DNA of 64,000 bases from Heliocidaris erythrogramma (taxonomy: Eukaryota; Echinodermata; Echinoidea; Camarodonta; Echinometridae), in NCBI GenBank assembly GCA_025617745.1, contig CM046856.1, forward strand, positions 32,172,208-32,236,207, in the 5' to 3' direction. Shown in pieces: positions 35,419 through 44,059 of this stretch. The first letter of the stretch is position 1; each line of letters starts with the position of its first letter. Position numbers and translations under genes: made by a program. The notes beneath the pieces were generated by a model that ran no database searches, had not been told where the DNA came from, and was given only the letters and a program-made list of their open reading frames with translations.

Positions 35419-35695
35419 GTACACTGTAAACAAATTTGCCGTTTTTTCACGGGAATTTCCTGGCAGTCAGGATGCCGGGAATGCCCGTTTTTCCAGAGTT
35501 TTTTTTTAAATATATATATTTACAATATTATTATGTAAATTTACAATAAAATTATGTAAATATATGCTGATTTCCGGTAAACCAACAGACTTGCTGTTGT
35601 TTTACAAGAAAAAACTGTAAAATTGAAATAACGGCAATAACTTGAAATTTCAAGGGCTAAAAAACCGGTAGTTTTACGGTTATTTTTTACAGTGT
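35419..35695. mobile_element. CACTGTAAA-ended MITE
   Basis: CACTGTAAACAAATTTGCCG at the left corresponds to TTTTACGGTTATTTTTTACAGTG at the right. AT-rich interior with AAATTTACAATA repeats. Non-coding. Confidence 0.75.
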
Positions 35696-35872
35696 TATAC
35701 TTAACAATACTGTTATGCGATGTCGCATTGCTATCGAGCGAGAAAGATTTTTTTCCCCTTAATTTATGAGGTTTTAAAAGCGATTGGTTACAATTTCCTT
35801 TGAAATAGATAACTAATGATTAGTACTGAAAGAGTCAGATTTTTTTAAGGTTTGAAATTCTGTCGGGGCAGT

Positions 35873-36195
35873 TAATAAGCCACTTCGATGCAATCTGAGC
35901 ATGAGCAGATAAAGTCATCTGTACCAAAATTCTAAAACCCACTGACACTAATATTCGATATGTGCTCATGAATGTCATGTAATCATTATTCAATTATGCA
36001 CTAATGGTGCATTCCATGATATCCAGGTAAGTATTCTTTTTAAAGAAACAAAAGCTATTCATGAGGCACCTCTATCACTCCCAGAGTTATTTTTCTGAAG
36101 TGCACATAAAGGGACTCCATGTCTAAAATATCTGTGGATATTTGGGGTCATTTGTACAATCTCAGTACCATGCGCTAACCCGAACTGGCTTATTG
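35873..36195 (-). mobile_element. TAATAAGCCA-ended MITE, copy 1
   Basis: Ends are TAATAAGCCACTTCG and CGAACTGGCTTATT. The whole 320 bp is nearly the reverse complement of 46856-47179, sharing for example CATGACATTCATGAGCACAT and GAATGCACCATWAGTGCATA. Non-coding. Confidence 0.85.
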
Positions 36196-36245
36196 CCCGC
36201 CTGCCCCCTCCCCCACTGAATACGCTAATGATCAGAGTCCCTAAG

Positions 36246-37524
36246 AGGCCTTTCACACTCACTTCTGGACCGCTCCAAGTTAGAGCGCTCCAGAGGAACG
36301 GTTCTTGAAGAACGCTTCGTTTGCTTTCACACTCACCGCATTTTTTATGTCTCGAATCGCTCAACGAGTCAAAGTGGTCTTGTTGCTATGGCAGCTCAGA
36401 TCAGCGGCTCAAATTTTTCGCGCGGAATTTCAAACCGTATAATGCGCTGTGCCGCTGCCCGGTCGGTCTGTCGTCTGCTATATTTATACCCGTGACTGTG
36501 TTTTGCGTTCTTTGCTTAATTTCCTGATCACCTGCTATTACTTGTTTGTTTTTGCGTTCTTTGTTTGCCAATTTTTTTGGTGGACAATTAACCCCACATG
36601 ATATTCTAGATGCGGTATTGTCTGCTACGTCTTTCCATGGAGGCTGCCATTTTGTGCATGACACGGATCATTAGGTACCATATGCATTGATAATAGCCTA
36701 CCTTTACAACAGATACGTCGCTTTGTTCTGATTTTATTACGATTGTTATTGGTCATGGGCCTAGATAATTGACGACCCATGAGTTCTAATAGCCATCCTG
36801 TAATGCAGATTCCTCGCTTTGTTTTGGTATTGTTACGATTGTCTCCGTCCTTGACGTCAATTCTCCGTCTCCACGTACAGAAAGTATATTTTTATGAACA
36901 AATTAAGACCTTTTAAAAAATATATAAAACTAAACTTACATTTCAGAATATGTGACTATATCTAATATATATTTGTCCTCTAAAAATCAATTACAAGTTA
37001 ACGATGAAGGAAATATTACTTGGGATGAAAAATATTTTCGTGTACACATAAAGTAATGGCAGCCCCCTTATTATTGCTAGCAGACAATAACTTGGCTGGA
37101 AAATAGTGATTTATATCTATATCCTGTGTTTTTACATGAAATTGCATGTATCAAATAAGAGGCATATACTACACCATTCAAAATAAGCTAGTTCATACGC
37201 TGAGGTTAATTTCCCTTTAAGTTCGACATGGACACTGGTCGGTATCAAATCGCTCGCTCAATGTATCAAATCACCCATTGATTTCCCGCGCCACACACAC
37301 TCACTTCCGGTTGAAGTACGCTTTAGGATCGCTTTGCTTTCACACTGACACGTTGGAGCGCTCTAACGAGGAACCGTTCCTCAAGACCACCTCGCGAGGT
37401 GGTCTTCTGGAGCGCTCCAGAAGTACGCTTCCTGGACCACTTGAGCATTCACACTCACCTGGGAACCGCTCCAGAGGAACCGTTCTTAGTTAGAGCGCTC
37501 TAACGAAGTGAGTGTGAAAGGGCT
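36246..37524. mobile_element. TIR element AG(G/C)CCTTTCACACTCACTTC with nested MITE
   Basis: Left AGGCCTTTCACACTCACTTC and right GAAGTGAGTGTGAAAGGGCT are inverted repeats. Each end region also holds GAACGGTTC, AGAGCGCTC and CACACTCAC motifs in many small palindromes. The subfamily A MITE 36582-37220 is nested inside. Superfamily not assigned. Confidence 0.8.
36582..37220 (-). mobile_element. TTAAAGG-ended MITE, subfamily A, copy 2
   Basis: Reverse-complement partner of 11102-11745, nearly identical over about 640 bp. The tip TTAAA is missing at the 36582 side (GTGGACAATTAACCCC), but the other end CCCTTTAA is kept. It is nested in the element 36246-37524, so it inserted later than that element. 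Confidence 0.85.
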
Positions 37525-37590
37525 CATAGATTATCAGAGCAAGTGGAGCAATAATTACCTGTTTGATGCGAAAATGGAGCAGTATAATAA

Positions 37591-39163
37591 CAAGAGCCCC
37601 AGGGGGCACGACGCTCACCTGAGGTGGATCAATTCACATCTGGTGCCTGTTCTCTCTAGCACATGAACAACTTTCATTCTATAGGGTATCTCTATACACA
37701 ATACCAAGTCTGAGCTTCCTACCAAGTTCGGTTAAATTCCAATCATGGGTTTTGGAGAAGCTGAAAATGTAAAAAGTTTATGGATGGCGGACAACTTGCC
37801 CCACCCCCCCCCCTCCCCTCCAGTATGTTACCCCCACAGACCCCCTATGGCCACCCAGAAAAAAAATCTCCATACACAATACCAAGTCTGAGCTATTCCT
37901 GGTTCTGGAGAAGATGTTTGAAATTTACATAGCTTTTACACTTGGGGGCTCTCCCCCTGGCCCCCCTGGGGCCACATGTACCATTTAGCACCTTTGGATC
38001 CCCTACCCTAAGATGATTCCTACCAAGTTTGGTTGAATTCCGATCATGTGTTTTGGAGAAGATCAGAATGTACATTTTGCCTGCAGCGCCCCCTCCAGTA
38101 TGTTACCCCCACAGGGCCCTACAGGGCCACTCAGAGAAATTTCATGAACAACATTCATTCTTCATCTATAGAGGTATCTCCATACACAATACCAAGTTGA
38201 GCTATGCCTGGTTCTGGAGAAGAAGATGTTTGAAATTTACATAGCTTTTACAATTGGGGCCCTCCCCCTGGGCCCCCCTAGGGGCCACATGTACCATTTT
38301 AGCAACTTTGGGTTCCTACCCCTAAGGATGATTCCTACCAAGTTTGGTTGAATTCCAATCATGTGTTTTGGAGAAGATCGGAATGTACATTTTGCCTGGC
38401 AGCGCCCCCCCCCCCTCCAGTATGTTACCCCCACAGGGCCCCTATAGGGCCACTCAGAGAAATTTCATGAACAACATTCATTTTCATCTATAGAGGTATC
38501 TCCATACACAATACCATGTATGAGCTATGCCTGGTCTGGAGAAGAAGATGTTTGAAATTTACATAGCTTTTACAATTGGGGGCCTTCCCCTGGGCCCCCC
38601 TGGGGGCCACATGTACCATTTTAGCAACTTTGGGTCCCCTACCCCTAAGGATGATTCCTACCAAGTTTGGTTGAATTCCGATCATGTGTTTTGGAGAAGA
38701 AGATCAGAATGTACATTTTGCCTGGCAGCGCCCCCCCCCCCCCCCATATGTTACCCCACAGGGCCCCTATAGGGCCACTCAGAGAAATTTCATGAACAAC
38801 ATTCATTCTTCATCTATAGAGGTATCACCATACAAAATACCAAGTCTGAGCTATGCCTGGTTCTGGAGAAGAAGATGTTTGAAATTTACATAGCTTTTAC
38901 AATTGGGGGCCCTCCCCCTGGGCCCCCCTGGGGGCCACATGTACCATTTTAGCAACTTTGGGTCCCTACCCCTAAGGATGATTCCTACCAAGTTTGGTTG
39001 AATTCCGATCATGGGTTTTGGAGAAGAAGATGAAAATGTAAAAAGTTAACGGACGACGGACGACGCACGACGCACGACGCACGACGCACGACGCACGACG
39101 GACGACGGACAAATTTCCATCGCAATAGCTCACTCGAGCCATAGGCTCAGGTGAGCTAAAAAG
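37591..39163 (+). repeat. satellite-like tandem array with GCTCACCTGAG / CTCAGGTGAGC ends
   Basis: Four units with the marker ATGTTTGAAATTTACATAG at 37914, 38226, 38548 and 38875 (periods 312, 322 and 327 bp). Units share CCTACCAAGTTTGGTTGAAT and ACATGTACCATTT. The array is bounded by CACGACGCTCACCTGAGG on the left and GGCTCAGGTGAGCTAAAAA on the right, an inverted pair. The apparent proteins in this stretch come from the repeat. Confidence 0.85.
39046..39112 (+). repeat. ACGACGC/ACGACGG minisatellite
   Basis: About nine 7-bp units GGACGAC/GCACGAC in a row near the right end of the array 37591-39163. Confidence 0.85.
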
Positions 39164-39647
39164 CCTTGGTTCAAGGCATTCCATTGTGTGCAGTGACAGG
39201 ACTCGTACCTTTCAATGACATACTGGTATGAAAAGTGACAGACGCGCGAAAGCCTGTTGCACACCAGGCATCAATTTGATAGCTAATGTATACGCTAATC
39301 AAGTCTATATGAAGGCAATCAGCGAATTTGCAAGTAATTCAACGCGGTGTTTATACACTCCTCAGTATGCTTTCACTTCGTGCATGGTATCACTTCGTGC
39401 ATGGGTATTACTTCCACATGTTGACGCGGCATAGACCATCCCAGTCGCTGAGGCAGTCCTGCGTCTGTGCGTCAGCAAATAACTTGTGTGCCATTTTTTT
39501 TCTTTCCCTTTTCACATAATCACATACAAATTATATCATACATTGAACAAATTATATCATACATTGATCGCAGAGTATACAAGTAAACCATGTAAATGGA
39601 CTTTAAAAAAAAAGATCTTGTGAAAAAGGAAAGATTTTATCCACACC

Positions 39648-39649
<2 letters not shown>

Positions 39650-39680
<31 letters not shown>
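39650..39680 (+). repeat. CA microsatellite
   Basis: CACACAC run of about 28 bp followed by TCACACACG. Confidence 0.9.
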
Positions 39681-39684
<4 letters not shown>

Positions 39685-39704
39685 ACGTTTACATGGCTTT
39701 ACTT

Positions 39705-39860
39705 CCGAGGACAACTATTGTTCCTCTATTGTTACTCGTCCTCGGACAGTCGACGGAATAAAGCACAACTTGATTGTTGGACGTTCGAGGACTATTGTCC
39801 GGCTTCCGAGGACCATTGTTGTCATGATTTTTTTTTGTTCTCTGCCCGAAAATGTCCTCG
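39705..39860. repeat. GAGGACAATTG/ATAGTCCTC palindromic motifs
   Basis: Repeated GAGGACWATTGT, GTCCTCGGAC and CCGAGGAC motifs in both orientations. Related text occurs near 7690-8020. Confidence 0.6.
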
Positions 39861-39894
39861 GACATAATGCTAAACAAACTCACCCACCCTAACA

Positions 39895-39916
39895 CCCAAA
39901 CACACACCACACACCA

Positions 39917-39969
<53 letters not shown>

Positions 39970-39970
39970 A
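39895..39970 (+). repeat. CACACCACA / CA / TA compound microsatellite
   Basis: CACACCACACACC units lead into (CA)n and then (TA)n. Confidence 0.9.
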
Positions 39971-40024
39971 TTGTAAGGAAATAACCTAACAACAGCTTTG
40001 GACACTCTCGTTGAAATAATATAA

Positions 40025-40357
40025 TATATTGTGAGAAATGAAAATGAGAGAATGATGGTTGCGTAGCATAAATCTAAGTTCCCCGGAGCTGTCCTCCCTT
40101 TTTGAAAGTTTTGCAAAGGTTGAATAAATGCCTCCGCCGGAATTCGATCCCGAATCTGGTGTCGCCGAAAACCACTGGCCCCGTCTCCGTGGTCTAGTGG
40201 TTAAGGCAATGGCGTTCTAAGCCAACGACCAGGTTCGATTCCAGGCGGAGACATTTTTTCAACCTTTGCAAAAATATCAAAAAGGGAGACAGCTCTGGGG
40301 AACTTTGATTTTAAGTGACGCAACCATTATTCTCTCATTTCCATTTCTCACAACCAT
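40025..40357. mobile_element. inverted-repeat element carrying a tRNA-like core
   Basis: The left arm (about 40025-40122) is the reverse complement, with a few differences, of the right arm (about 40257-40357): for example CAAAGGTTGAA on the left and TTCAACCTTTG on the right, and GGTTGCGTAGC on the left and TGACGCAACC on the right. The centre holds a tRNA-like sequence (40183-40252) and, next to it on the other strand, a diverged T-arm-like half (about 40125-40180). Confidence 0.75.
40183..40252 (+). tRNA. tRNA-Arg(TCT)-like sequence, probably pseudogene or SINE-like
   Basis: A perfect 7-bp acceptor stem (GTCTCCG / CGGAGAC). A-box TGGTCTAGTGG and B-box GTTCGATTC match the pol III consensus. 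The anticodon loop GTTCTAA sits on a stem of four pairs (TGGC/GCCA) and places TCT as anticodon. The variable loop is only 3 nt and the T stem has an A-A mismatch, so it may be non-functional. It sits in an inverted-repeat element, which favours a transposed tRNA copy over an ordinary gene. Confidence 0.5.
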
Positions 40358-40450
40358 ATCATATATATAAAGTACGTATAAGGTCTATATTAATTGTGAC
40401 ACTTCAAATATGTCTATAATGAATGTTATGACTTTTGTGAGATTCCTTAC

Positions 40451-40708
40451 CTCCTGCAGTGGATATGGTTATGGAAAAAGAACATGTCGTATTCCCGTAA
40501 TAACCAGTTGCCTGGTAAGTTTGGGTCCAGTTCCCGATTGCATAGGTCCCTCCGTTTGTCCCAGGCCCCAAAAAGCTAAGGCTAGCACAGACTGAAGTGT
40601 CTGATATCGAGGGCTCTGTCCAGTTGACTATAGCTGTATAATCGTTCGATCGGTTGACGAGTAAGGTGATGTCATTGGGGCAGTCAGCAATGATAGGCAT
40701 TGGTGATC
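40451..40708 (-). CDS. HYR domain exon of the LDLR-B/HYR gene
   Basis: 258-nt internal exon, phase 1 at both ends; acceptor TTTTGACAG, donor G|GTAAGGAA. It encodes GSPMPIIADCPNDITLLV, core VNWTEPSISDTS and end YYGNTTCSFSITISTAGG. It has the standard HYR cysteines and one more (SVCASL), which is not seen in the left-hand array. Sequons NRS, NWT twice and NTT. It follows the LDLR-B exon 43080-43355 directly in transcription order, 2.37 kb away, giving an LDLR-B then HYR order. If this gene continues, its next visible phase-compatible exon is 32 kb away at 8386. Confidence 0.92.
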
Positions 40709-40920
40709 CTGTCAAAAAAAATCGGGGAAAGAGGAACGAATTAGTGAAGTTTTCCACACTGTGGATGGAATAATAAAGTAGGCTCTAGCACACGGTTGAT
40801 ATTGCTCAGTAGACTTTTGGCACCTCGAAATTTATTTCACTTGTGTACATTAGTGCTTATACATAATTTTACCCCCCCCCCCCCCAGTTGCTAGGACTAT
40901 TTAAAAACTTCCCGGCATGT

Positions 40921-41785
40921 TTAAAGGAGAATTAAATCTAGAATATAAATGTACTTATGTTCAAAGGTGTAATATATTCTTAATCATTGACCTGTATCAC
41001 TTTAGAAATGAAATATCAGAAAAGGGTTTAAATCAAGACATTCTAGCTCACGGTATCATCTGCTAACAGTTTACATGGGGCTGCCATTTTCTTGATGACA
41101 TGGAGTTGTACATGAACCATTGGAAATCGTTCCGGTCAGGAAGATATTTTCAATCCTCGAGCTAAATTGCTTCTCTTCATTATAAAAAATCCCCATATGA
41201 TGGAAAATACATAACAGGTGTATACATATATTCTAAAATTTGAAATTTATAGATTTCTTTTGGTTCTCTGGGTTTTTGGGCTTGCCTGGCAGAGCAGAAC
41301 ATAATTTATACAACACGCAGACTTTTTAAGTCCATAATCTCAAAGCAGGTGAATGCATAGTTTGCCACTATTGACGCTCGGGAAAGTCATCATTCTGGCA
41401 TAAATTTGAATTAATTCGCTCCGTCGCGTACGTCAGTATCAAGAAATATATTTATATTTAGTAAAATCGTAATTTTCAAAGAAATATAAAACACAATTTC
41501 GATTTTAGAATATATGCATATATCTGTTAAATATTTTAAATCTCAAATGGGATTTTGTATCAGGAAGAAAGACAATTTTGCATTCGGATTAAAAATATCT
41601 TTATGTACACATCAACAAAATGGCAGCCCCCGGGTATCGTTAGCAGACGATAAATCTTGCTGAGAAAATCTTGATTCATACCCATCTCGTGCATTTTAAT
41701 GCAAAGCTACGTAGGACAACAAGAAGGAATAGATTACATCTTTGAATATAAGCACATTTATATTATGAGGTTAATTCCCCTTTAA
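40921..41785 (-). mobile_element. TTAAAGG-ended MITE, subfamily B, copy 3 (full length)
   Basis: Begins TTAAAGGAGAATTAAATC and ends GAGGTTAATTCCCCTTTAA; inverted relative to 23974-24921. Same landmarks, including CTTGCCTGGCAGAGCAGAAC and CCGTCGCGTACGTCA. Lies in the intron between the HYR exon 40451-40708 and the LDLR-B exon 43080-43355. Confidence 0.85.
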
Positions 41786-41904
41786 CCTATCTCTTCCTTA
41801 AAATGTTTGATTAAATATGTTTTACAACGTAAACATAAATATCAGCAGTCAGGGGCTGACATGCCAAGAAAGGTAGGGGACAGACGGGTGATTGGTCGGC
41901 TAGC

Positions 41905-41930
41905 GTAGCCCCCCCCCCCCCCCGAAAACG
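41905..41930. repeat. C run in intron
   Basis: A C run near 41910-41923 inside short unassigned repeat text. Nothing else is recognised between 41786 and 42329. Confidence 0.6.
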
Positions 41931-42329
41931 AATATTTTGCATTTTGTTGTATACAATCATCGATTTCTAGCGTTATTTCACTAGCTTCGATTACACCAAA
42001 TCAACAGAAGTAATGCCACAGTGTAAGCAATGAACAATAGGCCCGTACAGGTAGAGGTGGATGAGCATGAAATTCTCTCACAGAATGTTCTGTATGTACT
42101 TAATAATTATGGGCATTCATTTTTTAGTGTAGATTGTCACGCCGGTCCTCCACCGAAAAACGATCTTCGAACGAATTCGAAATATACAAAATTATTTCAT
42201 AGCATTTAAAATTTGCATTCCAAAGCACTTTCATGGGAAAATTCATGGGAAAATCCATGCGCAAGCTTTGGTATACATTTCGATTTGATCAGTTCACAAC
42301 CCGAGAGTTACAGGGTTGAAATATGAATA

Positions 42330-43043
42330 CAGTGGCGTATCTAAGGGGGTGCAAAGGGGCCACGTGGTCTTGAAGGGGTGCAATAAATGCAAGAGAGAGA
42401 GAGACAAGGGGAAGAAATATTATGGTCTTTTGGATTACATGCGCCCAATCCATGACAAAGTGCATAGCCAGCAATAAGGTTTTAAAGGGCTTAGAATGGG
42501 AAAATTTGTCACTTTGCTCCCTGGCATATAACTTTCATCAGGATCTTGTTATATTTTGCACCCTCAGTATGATAATAAAGTACATAAAATACTATAATCA
42601 AATGTTAACATTAAAAAAAAAATATATTCGATTGCCTTGCGAATTTTCTTGAATATTATATTCTTCAGGGTTACTTATTTTTGCGCCCCAGTACAGAAAG
42701 AAATGAATAGAAAAGATTTGTTTTCAATGGATGGTTTCACAAAAACTAAAACGCTCGGTTATGGTGCTCCCTTGCAAAATTCACCTAAGGCGAAAATGCA
42801 TGAGAAATTACGTTTCAAGGGGTCAAAATGAATCCCCCCCCCCAAAAAAAAAAAAAAAATATATATATACTTTTTGGTCGCCTTGAATAAAATTTTCACG
42901 TAGCGCCATATTTGTTTAATTAAAAGCGGAAAAATCTGTTATGTATTTCTGAGCTGATAAGTTTGGGCGGAGGAGGGGGGGGGGGGGGCGCAATCTCATT
43001 TTTTAAACCCGGGCGCCATTATCCCTATATAGATACGCCACTG
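42330..43043 (+). mobile_element. hAT-like element with CAGTGGCGTATC termini, next to an exon
   Basis: Starts CAGTGGCGTATCTAAGGG and ends ATAGATACGCCACTG. The interior has a C/A run (about 42834-42859) and a G run (about 42975-42990). Its right end is 36 bp from the splice-donor end of the LDLR-B exon that stops at 43080. No target duplication is clear. Confidence 0.75.
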
Positions 43044-43079
43044 TGAAGTGTAACTACATTATATTATCAAACTATATAC

Positions 43080-43355
43080 CATCTTGCACGAGCCGAATGG
43101 CCATTGCTCTCCCACTAATAGACACGGTGCTGTCATCCGTCAACGTCAGGGTGGTATGGGTTGTGAAGGAGCCATCGGTAACGTTTATGGAATGAATATT
43201 GCCCCCCGATATATCAGAAAAAGCTAAAATTGCACCATGTTTTGCAAGGGAATATGCAGAGTAATAGGACGAAGTCGATGCAATCGCTGTTTGATCGCTG
43301 CCGTCTGAGTACAGGTACCCCGCCATATTCCCTCCAAAATACCACAGTTTGGACC
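43080..43355 (-). CDS. LDLR class B-like beta-propeller exon
   Basis: 276-nt internal exon, phase 1 at both ends; acceptor TTTCTTGCAG and donor GATG|GTATATAG. It encodes GSKLWYFGGNMAGYLYSDGS followed by a segment with DISGGNIHSINVTDGS and ends AMAIRLVQDG. The KLWYFGG and GNIHSINVTDG pieces look like diverged YWTD (class B) blades. The previous exon ends in QCPAGFPG and joins in frame. One sequon (NVT). The propeller is incomplete in this window, because six blades would need about 250 residues and only about 190 are seen. Confidence 0.8.
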
Positions 43356-43484
43356 CTGCAAGAAAGATTTTTTAAAACAGATAACAATGCGAGCATCCTT
43401 GTATTTTAACATGGAAATTATATACATGTACTTGAAATATAGAAGACGTGACAAAATGTTATCAATAGCGGCGTACCCAAGGTT

Positions 43485-43740
43485 CTCCGACCGGAGCACT
43501 TTTCTCAAAAGGTGCTGGGTTCATAGTTCCGAAAATGAAAAAGGAATCATATTTCGTAATTCCGAAAAGTTACGTAGGGCTCTATTGCATTTTCGGAATT
43601 ACGAACACTATTCCAATTACGAACAATTACGAACCTTCGTAGTAATGCAATATTCGGAATTATGAACCCTCTGCTATGGGAAAATTTGTGTTTCAGAATG
43701 ACCAACCTAAGGAATTATGAACCTTCCGAAAAACGATCCT
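43485..43740. repeat. GGTTCATAATTCCGAA palindromic motif array, second copy
   Basis: Contains GGTTCATAGTTCCGAAAATG, TTTTCGGAATTACGAAC, TATTCGGAATTATGAACC and related units in both orientations, similar to 25235-25545. It sits 130 bp upstream, in transcription order, of the LDLR-B exon 43080-43355. Confidence 0.8.
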
Positions 43741-43879
43741 CCCACCCCTCCCCTGCATGGAGCATAGTAGATCCAAGGGTTTGAGTGCCACCCCTTTGAG
43801 AAAAAGAGCACGCGTGAAAAAAAAACATTCAGTGGTAAAAAGGAATTTTGGGTAGATGGAGAAAATTAGCGAATATACT

Positions 43880-43995
43880 TCTTTTGATTTTTTTTTTTTT
43901 AATCTATCTTTTTTCTTTTTTCTTTTTTTTCCTTTTTGCTTTCTTTCTTTCTTTTTTCTTTTTTTTTTGTTGGGGGGGGGGGGGGGGGGGGCTTT
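43880..43995 (+). repeat. T-rich tract and G run
   Basis: About 90 bp of TTTTTCTTTT text followed by a G run of about 18. The Phe-rich reading frames here are simple-sequence translation. Confidence 0.85.
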
Positions 43996-44059
43996 TACTT
44001 CTTTTTTTCCCTGCCCATCTGGAGATTACCACAACAATTTCCGGTATCGTATATTTTTA

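Larger units (their letters stand above)
17564..40450. other. 22.9 kb without recognised exons
   Basis: Either intergenic DNA between two genes or part of one very long intron. No HYR, LDLR or other domain signature was found in any frame. The recognisable content is repeats, listed separately. Unassigned AT-rich stretches of note are 18300-20270, 25560-26740, 27900-30700 and 31320-32430; they contain short reading frames only. Confidence 0.5.

Noticed and set aside
37591-39163. Possible CRISPR-like direct repeat array
   Set aside because: Units are over 300 bp with no short repeat/spacer structure, and the window is eukaryotic.
38237-39184. Series of short related frames in both strands
   Set aside because: They repeat with the 312-327 bp satellite period.
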